Source: Thalassotalea sp. PP2-459
Lineage (GTDB): Bacteria; Pseudomonadota; Gammaproteobacteria; Enterobacterales; Alteromonadaceae
Assembly: GCF_001913705.1 (NCBI RefSeq)
Contig: NZ_MKQD01000056.1
Location: 1-64,000 of the forward strand
Direction of reading: 5' to 3'
DNA length: 64,000 nt
Part shown: piece after piece, positions 17,925 to 27,325 of the stretch
Numbering within the stretch: position 1 is the stretch's first letter
Layout of the letters: each line of letters starts with the position of its first letter
Translations under genes and position numbers: made by a program
The notes under the pieces: generated by a model
Database searches by the model: none
What the model was told of the DNA's origin: nothing
What the model saw: only the letters and a program-made list of their open reading frames with translations

Positions 17925-19271
17925 TCAACTGGTTTTTTCATGAAGTAACTGTGCCTTTAATTTATCTTCTTGGGATAAGTCTACTTGCTCTATCTTGTCA
18001 AACCGAGCAGATATTTTATCTGCCGAGGTATGAATTTGTTTAACATCAACTGACGCTTGATCAATATGCCGAGCAAGGTTATTAAAGCGCAATTTAAATC
18101 GGGAAAAGTCAGCAGATAACTCACCTAGATGTGCTTTAATAATATGCACTTGTTCTCGTGTAGCTTCATCTTTAAGTACCGCTCGGGCTGTGGTTAAAAC
18201 AGCCATTAGCGTAGTTGGAGAAGTTAACCAAACCCTTTGATTATTCGCATGCTCCACTAAATCAGGAAAATGACGGTGTATTTCAGCAAATATCGCTTCT
18301 GCAGGAATAAACATAATTGCACCATCGGCTGTTTCACCATCAATCAAGTACTTACTGCTTATGTCATTAATATGTTTTTTTATATCCGCTTTAAATTGTC
18401 TTTCCGCCGCTTTACGAGTCAAGTCGCTGTGATGTATATCAGTCATCACTTTGTAGTTTTCTAATGGGAATTTAGCATCAATAACAACGTTACCTGTTGG
18501 TTCTGGTAGCCATAAAATACAATCAGCCACTCGATTATTAGACAAAGTATGTTGTAGGCTAAAATGTTGTTCTGGTAAAACATTACGAATTAACGCACTA
18601 AGCTGTACCTCACCAAAGGCACCACGAGAACGCTTGTCAGATAAGACTTCTTGCAGTGATACTACGTTGCTAGATAATTCTGTTATTTTTTTCTGTGCAT
18701 CATCTATTAATGCTAAACGCTTAACAATATCGCTAAACGTTTTACTGGTTTTTTCAAAGCCATCCGCAAGTCGCTTCTCTACTTGTTCACTGATTTCTTT
18801 TAAACGGTTATCCGTTGCACCAGTTAACTCAGACACTTTGTTCGCTATTTTATCACTGGCAATCGTTAATGACTTTGCTTGTTCTTCACGGTTTGATTGA
18901 TTATGTTTTGCAATAACATCTAGTAATTGCTCAAGAGCAACCGTTTGTGTTTTAGTAAAGTCTTGTTGGTGTTTATGCAACATTGATTGCAGCATATGTG
19001 CATCATCACGCGCCTGCTGTTGCTGTAATGTTGCCTGTTCAGAAAACAATTGATGTTGTGCAAATTTATGCTCAGAAAATAATTGCTGTTGTTGCTGTAT
19101 AAGTAATTGCATATGCTGCTGTAATAGCGTTTTTAATTGTTCGCGGCTTGCCTTTCCGTTTATATTCCCAAGCATAATGCCGATCAATAAAGACACGAAT
19201 AAACAAGAAAAACTAAAGAGCAGTTGAGATGTGGAAAGTTGCTGAAAGAAATCGAGGATAAATGTTAGCAT
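17925..19271 (-). CDS. rmuC: RmuC family DNA recombination protein
   Basis: A protein of about 448 residues of the RmuC family, predicted nuclease-fold proteins that limit recombination at inverted repeats in E. coli. It has an N-terminal membrane anchor (STSQLLFSFSCLFVSLLIGIMLG), a long Gln-rich coiled coil (about residues 40-200), and the conserved core RGAFGEVQLSALIRNVLPEQHF ... DCILWLPEPTGNVVIDAKFPLENY, with the restriction-endonuclease-like Asp and Lys. ATG at 19271 is preferred over an in-frame GTG at 19286 on the basis of start codon. The sequence is typical in length and order. The biochemical activity in this organism is inferred. Confidence 0.88.
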   Translation of the reverse strand: MLTFILDFFQQLSTSQLLFSFSCLFVSLLIGIMLGNINGKASREQLKTLLQQHMQLLIQQQQQLFSEHKFAQHQLFSEQATLQQQQARDDAHMLQSMLHKHQQDFTKTQTVALEQLLDVIAKHNQSNREEQAKSLTIASDKIANKVSELTGATDNRLKEISEQVEKRLADGFEKTSKTFSDIVKRLALIDDAQKKITELSSNVVSLQEVLSDKRSRGAFGEVQLSALIRNVLPEQHFSLQHTLSNNRVADCILWLPEPTGNVVIDAKFPLENYKVMTDIHHSDLTRKAAERQFKADIKKHINDISSKYLIDGETADGAIMFIPAEAIFAEIHRHFPDLVEHANNQRVWLTSPTTLMAVLTTARAVLKDEATREQVHIIKAHLGELSADFSRFKLRFNNLARHIDQASVDVKQIHTSADKISARFDKIEQVDLSQEDKLKAQLLHEKTS

Positions 19272-19341
19272 AACACCAATAAACACTGTAAATATGAACA
19301 GTTATTTAAGCATAACAAAACACTAATGCCAACCATTAAAA

Positions 19342-19368
19342 AAAGCGGCAGATTTTACTTGCCGCTTT
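19342..19368 (-). terminator. Terminator after the fumarase gene
   Basis: A stem AAAGCGGCA / TGCCGCTTT with a 9-base loop lies 27 bases past the fumarase stop. On the minus strand it is followed by a run of seven thymines, a standard intrinsic terminator. Confidence 0.8.
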
Positions 19369-19394
19369 ATCTTAATCATAAACGACAGAAGTAT

Positions 19395-20930
19395 TTATTT
19401 CTTCGGTGTTAATGCGTCGTCGAGCTCTTCAATTTTTGCTTGCCAAATGGCTGGTCCAGTAACGTGTGCTGACTCACCTGTAGAGTCAACTGCAACAGTA
19501 ACGGGCATATCTTCCACATCAAATTCATAGATGGCTTCCATACCTAACTCTTCAAAAGCGACAACTCGCGCTTTTTTAATGGCTTTTGACACTAAATATG
19601 CCGCGCCGCCAACAGCCATTAAATAAACCGACTTATGCTGCTTTATGCTTTCTACCGTTGCTGGGCCTCGCTCAGCTTTACCGATAGTACCTAATAAGCC
19701 AGTATCAGCTAACATCATTTCGGTAAATTTATCCATGCGTGTTGCCGTTGTTGGGCCAGCAGGACCTACCGCTTCATCACCAATCGCATCAACGGGGCCA
19801 ACGTAATAGATAAATTTATTAGTGAAATCGACCCCCGCAGGTAAGCCTTCGCCAGAAGCTAATAACTCTTGAATTTTTTTATGTGCCGCATCACGACCCG
19901 TTAAAATTTTCCCTGACAGTAATACGGTTTCGCCAGTTTTCCATTCTGCAATATCGGCTTTAGTTAAGCCATTAACATTTACTCGGCGAACATTTTCACC
20001 AACTTCCCAGGTAATTTCTGGCCACTCTTCTAATTTAGGTGGTGTTAAATCAGCAGGGCCATTACCGTCTAGATTAAAATGAACATGACGGGTTGCAGCA
20101 CAATTTGGGATCATCACCACAGGTTTAGACGCAGCATGCGTTGGTACTGAGTTAATCTTAACATCAACAACCGTTGTTAAACCGCCTAAGCCTTGAGCAC
20201 CAATACCAAGTTTATTGACACGTTCGTAAATTTCTAAACGTAATGCTTCTTCGGCATTTTCTGGCCCACGATCAATTAACTCTTGAATATTAACGGGATC
20301 CATTAAACTTTCTTTTGCAAGTACCCCAGCTTTCTCAGCTGTTCCACCCACGCCAATACCGATCATGCCAGGCGGACACCAGCCAGCTCCCATGGTAGGT
20401 AATGTTTTAACAACCCAGTCAGCGATAGAATCACTTGGGTTTAACATAGCCATTTTAGTTTTATTTTCACTGCCGCCGCCTTTCGCTGCAATCATCACTT
20501 CAACTTCATTACCAGCAACCATGTTAATATGAACAACAGATGGCGTATTATCTTTAGTGTTCTTACGAGCGCCTGCTGGGTCAGCAACAATTGACGCCCT
20601 TAAAGGATTATCAGGATTCAAGTACGCACGACGTGTTCCTTCATCTACCATTTGCTGAATGGTCATATCGGTTTTATCCCATTGCACTTCCATACCGATA
20701 TTTACAAAACAAGTAACAATACCCGTATCTTGACAAATAGGACGTTTACCATGCGCTGACATACGCGAATTAATAAGTATTTGTGCAATAGCATCTTTAG
20801 CTGCTTGGCTTTCTTCTTTGTGGTAAGCCTTTTCTAATGCTTGAACAAAATCTAATGGGTGATAATAAGAGATATATTGCAAAGCATCAGCAATGCTGTC
20901 GATCATATCTTGTTGTTTAATAATAGCCAT
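19395..20930 (-). CDS. fumA: Class I fumarate hydratase (4Fe-4S)
   Basis: A 511-residue iron-sulfur fumarase that interconverts fumarate and L-malate in the TCA cycle. The N-terminal domain has RPICQDTGIVTCF, with cluster ligand Cys66, and the segment VVMIPNCAATRHVHF, with the second ligand. The C-terminal beta domain has GEGLPAGVDFTNKFIYYVGPVDAIGDEAVGPAGPTTATRMD. The alpha and beta regions are fused, as in FumA and FumB of E. coli (548 residues), and this version is slightly shorter. The gene stands alone, divergent from pabB, with a terminator after it. Oxygen-labile enzymes of this class are normally used at low oxygen or when iron is sufficient. Confidence 0.95.
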   Translation of the reverse strand: MAIIKQQDMIDSIADALQYISYYHPLDFVQALEKAYHKEESQAAKDAIAQILINSRMSAHGKRPICQDTGIVTCFVNIGMEVQWDKTDMTIQQMVDEGTRRAYLNPDNPLRASIVADPAGARKNTKDNTPSVVHINMVAGNEVEVMIAAKGGGSENKTKMAMLNPSDSIADWVVKTLPTMGAGWCPPGMIGIGVGGTAEKAGVLAKESLMDPVNIQELIDRGPENAEEALRLEIYERVNKLGIGAQGLGGLTTVVDVKINSVPTHAASKPVVMIPNCAATRHVHFNLDGNGPADLTPPKLEEWPEITWEVGENVRRVNVNGLTKADIAEWKTGETVLLSGKILTGRDAAHKKIQELLASGEGLPAGVDFTNKFIYYVGPVDAIGDEAVGPAGPTTATRMDKFTEMMLADTGLLGTIGKAERGPATVESIKQHKSVYLMAVGGAAYLVSKAIKKARVVAFEELGMEAIYEFDVEDMPVTVAVDSTGESAHVTGPAIWQAKIEELDDALTPKK

Positions 20931-21072
20931 GGTTGCCCTTTAACGATTTTCAGTGTGATCTTTCTACAATAACTATAGCGAAAGTATTGAAAGTTATATT
21001 TTTGCCGATATGATACCCTGCTTGAATCGCGCTCGCTAGTAGCGGCGTTTGAATATTTAACGGGTACTCACA

Positions 21073-22473
21073 TTGTCGCAGCATTGTAAAACAATTATCA
21101 CCGCGAAACCTTTACACTTTGGTCATGCTTATACCCCTGCTGAAGTTTTCACTCCACTTGCCAAACAGCCTTGGGCTATGTGGCTTGATTCTTCAAGTAA
21201 AGGGCATATCGATAGCCAATTTGACCTTATCGTTTGGCAACCCCGCGCGACCATTATTGCCGATGATCAACAAATCGTTATTGAACAAAATCAGCAAAAA
21301 ACGACCTTACCTGTTGACGAAGATCCACTTAATGCTTTATCTGCATTGCAGTCTACAATTTTCGAATCTATCGAAATAGCAAGCTCTGAACTTCCATTTA
21401 CTGGGGGATCCGTTGGGTATTTCTCATATGACTTAGGAAGAAGTTTTGAACAATTACCCAAACAAGCGATTAAAGATATTGCTATGCCTGAAATGGCCGT
21501 TGGCATTTATACTCATGGGATCATTTTCGATAATAAAACACAACTATTTTTTCTAATATGTATAGAAGATGAGCGCGCACAGTTAGAACAAACAATTAAA
21601 CAATATTTGCAAAACACGCAAAATGAGCCAACGAGATTCAGACTAACGGCTCCGTGGCAACATAATATTACCAAAGCACAATACACCGAAAAATTTAACC
21701 GTGTTCAACATTATTTAACCGAAGGCGATTGTTATCAAATCAATTTAACACAACGCTTTTCTAGCCGTTATCAAGGTAATGAGTTCTCGGCGTATTTAGC
21801 ATTAAGAGCAGCAAATCAAGCGCCCTTTTCCGCTTACTTAACGTTTGATAACTTTTCAGTGCTAAGTGTCTCGCCTGAGCGCTTTATACAAACAAAACAA
21901 AGTAAAGTACAAACAAAACCAATTAAAGGCACAATGGCTCGCTTAGCCGATCCAATAGCCGACCAACAGCAAGCGACATTACTCAGCCAATCTGAAAAAG
22001 ATAAAGCAGAAAACTTAATGATTGTTGATCTGCTACGTAACGACATGAGTAAAGTCTGCGAAGCTGGCAGTGTTGTTGTACCTAAATTATTTGAAATAGA
22101 AAGTTTTCCGGCTGTTCATCATCTAGTCAGTACCGTTGAAGGAACGCTTAAAGAAAATAAAACCGCTATTGATTTATTACGGGCTGCATTTCCAGGAGGC
22201 TCTATTACTGGTGCTCCTAAGATACGGGCCATGGAGATCATTGACGAGCTTGAGCCACAACGAAGAAGTATTTATTGTGGTTCTATTGGTTATATTTCTG
22301 CCAACGGAAATATGGATACCAGTATCACCATTAGAACGCTGGTATGCACTAATAATCACATTTATTGTTGGGCAGGTGGTGGCATTGTCGCCGATTCTAA
22401 TGTCGATGACGAATACCAAGAAAGCTTAGATAAAGTTAACAAAATACTTCCTGTCTTAGCTGCAATGCCTTAA
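21073..22473 (+). CDS. pabB: Aminodeoxychorismate synthase component I
   Basis: A 466-residue chorismate-utilising enzyme that forms 4-amino-4-deoxychorismate for folate synthesis, with glutaminase PabA as partner. Conserved blocks include GGSVGYFSYDLGRSFEQLP (about 112-130), GDCYQINLTQRFSS (about 218-231), KTKPIKGTMAR with PIKGT in place of PIAGT, AENLMIVDLLRNDMSKVCEAGSV, AFPGGSITGAPKIRAMEIIDELEP and YCWAGGGIVADSN. The PIKGT lysine forms the covalent intermediate that distinguishes PabB from TrpE. The start appears to be TTG at 21073 with weak GGGT upstream, and no better ATG is in frame. nudL follows 41 bases later. Confidence 0.92.
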   Translation: MSQHCKTIITAKPLHFGHAYTPAEVFTPLAKQPWAMWLDSSSKGHIDSQFDLIVWQPRATIIADDQQIVIEQNQQKTTLPVDEDPLNALSALQSTIFESIEIASSELPFTGGSVGYFSYDLGRSFEQLPKQAIKDIAMPEMAVGIYTHGIIFDNKTQLFFLICIEDERAQLEQTIKQYLQNTQNEPTRFRLTAPWQHNITKAQYTEKFNRVQHYLTEGDCYQINLTQRFSSRYQGNEFSAYLALRAANQAPFSAYLTFDNFSVLSVSPERFIQTKQSKVQTKPIKGTMARLADPIADQQQATLLSQSEKDKAENLMIVDLLRNDMSKVCEAGSVVVPKLFEIESFPAVHHLVSTVEGTLKENKTAIDLLRAAFPGGSITGAPKIRAMEIIDELEPQRRSIYCGSIGYISANGNMDTSITIRTLVCTNNHIYCWAGGGIVADSNVDDEYQESLDKVNKILPVLAAMP

Positions 22474-22514
22474 CATTTATTAATTACCTTATCGCTAATG
22501 TTAAGCATTGTGCT

Positions 22515-23090
22515 ATGAATAAACATGAGTTTTTACATAAGTTTCATCTGCACCCGCTAACTGCTGCTGTATCTTCACCTCCTTTAGGTACAGGTGGAGT
22601 AATAAAAGAATCAGCAGTGTTAGTTGCGCTTGTTGAAATTAATAACGCTCTACACGTTGTACTCACAAAGCGTGCTTCACATTTAAAGCATCATCCAGGT
22701 CAAATTAGTTTTCCTGGGGGAAAAGTAGAAAAACATGATTCGAATATTTTTGCTACAGCGTTACGAGAATCACAAGAAGAAATAGGACTTGCAGCTGATT
22801 CCGTTGCTATATTGGGACAGCTACCAGAATATCGAACACTCACAGGTTTCACCATAACACCCGTCATTGCCTTGTTACCACAATCACAGCATTACGTTAT
22901 TGACCAAAATGAAGTAGCACAAGTATTTCATGTACCTTTACAGCATTTTATCGACCAAAGAAACCATATTATTATTACCGTTGAGCGAAAAATGCGTCAA
23001 CATCCAATTTATTACATGCCATATAACGAGCACAACATATGGGGAGCAACGGCGGCGATCCTCAAAGACTTATGTGAAAATTTACGTTAA
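22515..23090 (+). CDS. nudL: CoA pyrophosphatase, Nudix family NudL
   Basis: A 191-residue Nudix hydrolase of the NudL/YeaB group that cleaves CoA and its derivatives into phosphopantetheine and adenosine 3',5'-bisphosphate. The CoA-specific signature LKHHPGQISFPGGKVEKHD precedes the Nudix box, in which FATALRESQEEIGL supplies the metal-binding REXXEEXG core (about residues 75-95). It also has the family's ELPEYRTLTGFTITPVIALL-type strand. It lies just downstream of pabB on the same strand, as in E. coli, where pabB and nudL are also adjacent and sdaA follows. Confidence 0.9.
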   Translation: MNKHEFLHKFHLHPLTAAVSSPPLGTGGVIKESAVLVALVEINNALHVVLTKRASHLKHHPGQISFPGGKVEKHDSNIFATALRESQEEIGLAADSVAILGQLPEYRTLTGFTITPVIALLPQSQHYVIDQNEVAQVFHVPLQHFIDQRNHIIITVERKMRQHPIYYMPYNEHNIWGATAAILKDLCENLR

Positions 23091-23223
23091 AACTTTCACA
23101 CTAGCGTTAAACATTTTCGTTTTCAGCGACTAAACTTATTTAGTAATGTATAACTTTACGTTATCATGACCGAAGATTATTTCACCACAAACAAAATAAT
23201 GAATTATTATTCAGGTTTAAAGT

Positions 23224-24600
23224 ATGATTAGTGTATTTGATATGTTTTCAATAGGCATTGGCCCTTCTAGCTCTCATACGGTAGGTCCAATGAAAGCAGC
23301 AAAATTATTTGTTGATCACCTTATAGAACAGCAATTAATTGATGATGTAGATCGGTTTAAAGTTGAGCTATTTGGCTCATTAGGACAAACAGGTGTCGGC
23401 CACGGCACAGGTAAAGCCGTTATATTAGGTTTATTTGGTGAAACCCCTGAAGGTATCGCGGTCTCTTCTATTGAGCGCATTGTTGATCAGGTCAATAAAA
23501 CAGAAGTGATCACATTATCTTCAGGCAGAGAAGTTCAGTTTCCGAAATCAGACGCGATCATTTATCACCGAAGAAAAACCTTACCTGCTCACGCTAACGC
23601 AATGACGTTATATGCTTATCAAGATGATGAAGTTATTTTTGAAGAAACCTATTACTCGATTGGCGGTGGCTTTATCGTGCAAGATTGTGACTTTGAAAAA
23701 GAAAAAGATAAAGCACTTTCCTTACATAGTAATATTGTTCGTCCGCATAAATTCTCAAGTGCTGATGAGCTCATTGGTATGGCTGCTGAGAAAGGCTTGA
23801 GTATCAGCACAATCATGATGGAAAACGAAAAATGTTTGGCTGATGAAAAAGTCATTAGAAAAGAGTTAATTAATATTTGGCAAGCCATGAAAGACAGTGT
23901 TGAGCGTGGCATGAAAACCGAAGGTATTTTACCTGGCGGGTTAAAAGTAACCCGCAGAGCGCCAGCGTTATATCGATCGTTATCTGTTGAAAGTAATAAT
24001 GACCCACTAAGTGCGATGGACTGGGTAAATCTATTTGCGCTTGCGGTCAATGAAGAAAATGCCGCAGGTAGCCGAGTTGTTACAGCACCTACAAACGGCG
24101 CTGCTGGCATTATTCCTGCGGTGTTATGCTATTACGACAAATTTATCAGACCAGTAACCGATGAAGACTGTATTCGTTATTTATTAACGGCAGCAGCAAT
24201 CGGTATTTTATATAAAACAAATGCCACGATTTCAGGCGCGGAAGGTGGCTGCCAGGCTGAAGTTGGTGTCGCTTGTTCAATGGCAGCAGGTGCATTAACT
24301 GAAGTAATGGGCGGTAGTCCTAAACAGGTAGAAAATGCAGCCGAAATTGGTATGGAGCATAATCTTGGTTTAACTTGCGACCCAGTAGGAGGCTTAGTTC
24401 AAGTACCTTGTATTGAAAGAAATGCTATGGGGTCAGTAAAAGCAATTAATGCTTCACGTTTAGCATTGAGAGGTACCGGTACACAAAAAGTATCTTTAGA
24501 CAAAGTTATAAAAACCATGTGGGAAACCGGCAATGACATGAAAACTAAGTATAAAGAAACGTCAAGAGGCGGTTTAGCGGTTAATATTATTGAATGTTAA
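23224..24600 (+). CDS. sdaA: L-serine ammonia-lyase (iron-sulfur)
   Basis: A 458-residue enzyme that deaminates L-serine to pyruvate and ammonia with a 4Fe-4S cluster. The N-terminal SDH-beta domain starts [23 protein letters not shown], and the catalytic alpha domain contains [19 protein letters not shown] and [16 protein letters not shown] with cluster cysteines, followed by [19 protein letters not shown]. Length matches SdaA and SdaB (about 455). The order pabB-nudL-sdaA is also found in E. coli and supports the assignment. A strong hairpin follows the gene, before convergent cysB. Confidence 0.95.
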   Translation: MISVFDMFSIGIGPSSSHTVGPMKAAKLFVDHLIEQQLIDDVDRFKVELFGSLGQTGVGHGTGKAVILGLFGETPEGIAVSSIERIVDQVNKTEVITLSSGREVQFPKSDAIIYHRRKTLPAHANAMTLYAYQDDEVIFEETYYSIGGGFIVQDCDFEKEKDKALSLHSNIVRPHKFSSADELIGMAAEKGLSISTIMMENEKCLADEKVIRKELINIWQAMKDSVERGMKTEGILPGGLKVTRRAPALYRSLSVESNNDPLSAMDWVNLFALAVNEENAAGSRVVTAPTNGAAGIIPAVLCYYDKFIRPVTDEDCIRYLLTAAAIGILYKTNATISGAEGGCQAEVGVACSMAAGALTEVMGGSPKQVENAAEIGMEHNLGLTCDPVGGLVQVPCIERNAMGSVKAINASRLALRGTGTQKVSLDKVIKTMWETGNDMKTKYKETSRGGLAVNIIEC

Positions 24601-24603
24601 TCA

Positions 24604-24641
24604 CAATGAGCTTTGTATTACATAAAATACAAAGCTCATTG
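24604..24641. terminator. Hairpin between sdaA and cysB
   Basis: A 16-bp perfect stem (CAATGAGCTTTGTATT / AATACAAAGCTCATTG) with a 6-base loop lies between the convergent stops of sdaA and cysB. It has no thymine tract on either side, so it may act as an RNA 3'-end stabiliser or a weak terminator for both genes. Confidence 0.65.
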
Positions 24642-24651
24642 ACTAAAAGCA

Positions 24652-25629
<978 letters not shown>

Positions 25630-25916
25630 CTATGTTTCAAATGACTTATGCCAAAAATATATACTTAAATAACAATTTATTCCATAGCCTTTTGGCTTTT
25701 TTGTAAAAATATTTCATAAAAATATAATAAACCCCTTTAATGAAAGAATATTACAACAAAAGGTAAATTAAAAGTACATTTTTTAATCTTTTCATTTAAA
25801 ATCTAATTATATTTCATTTCAAGGAATATCCAGATATAAGATAACGCTATGCTAAGCTCAACATTTTTTGTAGACTGAGAAAAGTTATCGTAGCAATATC
25901 AGTTGAGAAACAAAAT

Positions 25917-26678
25917 ATGGGTATTATTATAGGCTTAGTTATCGCACTTGTGATCATTGTTGTTTTTGTGAATGCTGTGCAACAACACAAAGAAAAACAA
26001 GAACAAGATAAACGAGCTAAAGCAGCCAAACAAAAAGCTATTATTGATGAAACAGAAGAGTTGATTCTTAATCTTTCACACTTACCTACCAACCCAAAGG
26101 TTGTTGAAATACTCAACCGTCGAAGCTTAAATGCAGCGAAAGCAATGGCACAAATAATACCAGAGCTAAAAGGGATAAAAAATAGAATCAATGAAATGGA
26201 AGCAAGACTTTCAGCCTCGGAAGATTTAGCCTCACAAACCACAGATGATACCTTTATATTACCCGATAACGAACAACAACTAGTGGTCATCTTACAAACG
26301 ATCAAGAAATTGAGAGTTACATTAAAATCTGAACAAGCGAAGGGTGCTTTAGATGCCCAAACATTTATGCATGAAGATCAAAAGCTTGATGCAATGCAAC
26401 TTCGCATTAATATCGAAAGTCTGTATAAGCGTGGGTCTCAAGCACATGGTAAAGAAATGCTTGGTTCAGCCCGTCAATATTATGAAAAAGCGATACAAAC
26501 ATTAACCGAACACCCGCATCAAACTGAATACACCATAAAAAAACGCGAAGAAATTCAAGAGCAACTTGAGTTAATCACTGATGCGCTGAAAAACTCAAAT
26601 GCGGCAGATGCTGCTAAAAAAGCAAAAGCAGAGGAAGATGATTTAGACTTACTTTTTCAACCTAAGAAAAAATGGTAA
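25917..26678 (+). CDS. Membrane-anchored coiled-coil protein, unknown
   Basis: A 253-residue protein that I cannot name. An N-terminal membrane anchor (MGIIIGLVIALVIIVVFVNAV, residues 1-21) is followed by a charged helical region with heptad-like spacing (HKEKQEQDKRAKAAKQKAII), and further helices rich in Glu, Lys and Leu. Residues about 175-215 (SLYKRGSQAHGKEMLGSARQYYEKAIQTL) look like a single TPR-type helix pair. The C-terminus is acidic and ends LDLLFQPKKKW. It most likely faces the cytoplasm with a short N-terminal anchor. The gene ends 2 bases before the inverted-repeat element at 26681. Confidence 0.6.
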   Translation: MGIIIGLVIALVIIVVFVNAVQQHKEKQEQDKRAKAAKQKAIIDETEELILNLSHLPTNPKVVEILNRRSLNAAKAMAQIIPELKGIKNRINEMEARLSASEDLASQTTDDTFILPDNEQQLVVILQTIKKLRVTLKSEQAKGALDAQTFMHEDQKLDAMQLRINIESLYKRGSQAHGKEMLGSARQYYEKAIQTLTEHPHQTEYTIKKREEIQEQLELITDALKNSNAADAAKKAKAEEDDLDLLFQPKKKW

Positions 26679-26680
26679 CT

Positions 26681-26877
26681 AACCTGAGCCTGGGATAAGA
26701 AGTTAGCTAATCAACTGAAACGGTAATCTTTTTATTTATCACACTGTTCTAGCACGGAGCTTTTTCTTAGTGCAAGGCAAATTTGTGCGGTAATAACTTG
26801 TCTATTGCAAATAAATTTAACGCAGTAATAAGGAAAAACAACTGCTAGAAAGTAAGTTGTTATCCCGAGCTCAGGTT
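26681..26877. mobile_element. 197-bp MITE-like element
   Basis: Imperfect 18-bp terminal inverted repeats, AACCTGAGCCTGGGATAA (26681-26698) and TTATCCCGAGCTCAGGTT (26860-26877), bound a 197-bp A+T-rich segment with no open frame. The tetranucleotide AACT directly flanks both ends (26677-26680 and 26878-26881), as expected for a target-site duplication. It therefore looks like a non-autonomous transposon, inserted right after the stop codon of the preceding gene. Confidence 0.7.
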
Positions 26878-26896
26878 AACTAATACTCACACCCAA

Positions 26897-26921
26897 AAAA
26901 GCCGACTGAAAGTCGGCTTTT
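26897..26921. terminator. Terminator after ybaB
   Basis: A stem AAAAGCCGACT / AGTCGGCTTTT with a 3-base loop sits 17 bases past the ybaB stop. Adenine and thymine tracts on both sides allow termination in both directions. Confidence 0.85.
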
Positions 26922-26938
26922 CTCTTTATTCTGATTAA

Positions 26939-27265
26939 TTAAAACGGCATCTTCATCCCTGGAGGCATTTGCATACCACCTGTGACAGAGCCCATCTTTT
27001 CTTTATTTTGCTCTTCAACGCGTCTTACAGCATCATTAATTGCAGCGGCAACTAAGTCTTCCACCATTTCTTTATCATCTTCTAGAAGGCTCTCATCGAT
27101 CTCTACACGACGAACACTATGGCTACCTGTCATGGTGACTTTTACCATACCTGCACCAGACTCACCAGTCACTTCCATATTTGCGAGCTCTTCTTGCATT
27201 TTCTGCATTTTTGCTTGCATTTGTTGGGCTTGTTTCATTATGTTGCCCATTCCGCCTTTCATCAT
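26939..27265 (-). CDS. ybaB: YbaB/EbfC nucleoid-associated protein
   Basis: A 108-residue small DNA-binding protein that forms tweezer-like homodimers and coats the nucleoid. The family pattern [38 protein letters not shown] covers residues 3-42, followed by [23 protein letters not shown]. The ATG at 27265 is used because GGAG lies 9 bases upstream; an earlier in-frame TTG overlaps that site. It follows dnaX by about 60 bases on the same strand, the usual order. recR, which commonly follows ybaB, is absent: the gene ends in a terminator and then the MITE-like element. Confidence 0.92.
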   Translation of the reverse strand: MMKGGMGNIMKQAQQMQAKMQKMQEELANMEVTGESGAGMVKVTMTGSHSVRRVEIDESLLEDDKEMVEDLVAAAINDAVRRVEEQNKEKMGSVTGGMQMPPGMKMPF

Positions 27266-27325
27266 ACTTTTCTCCAATTAACACTTATGCCAAAGATAGG
27301 GGCTTACGAACAAAAATTCAAGCTT

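Noticed and set aside
22136-22429. Plus-strand open frame in pabB
   Set aside because: Alternate-frame shadow of the conserved C-terminal part of pabB; its hydrophobic look comes from the frame.
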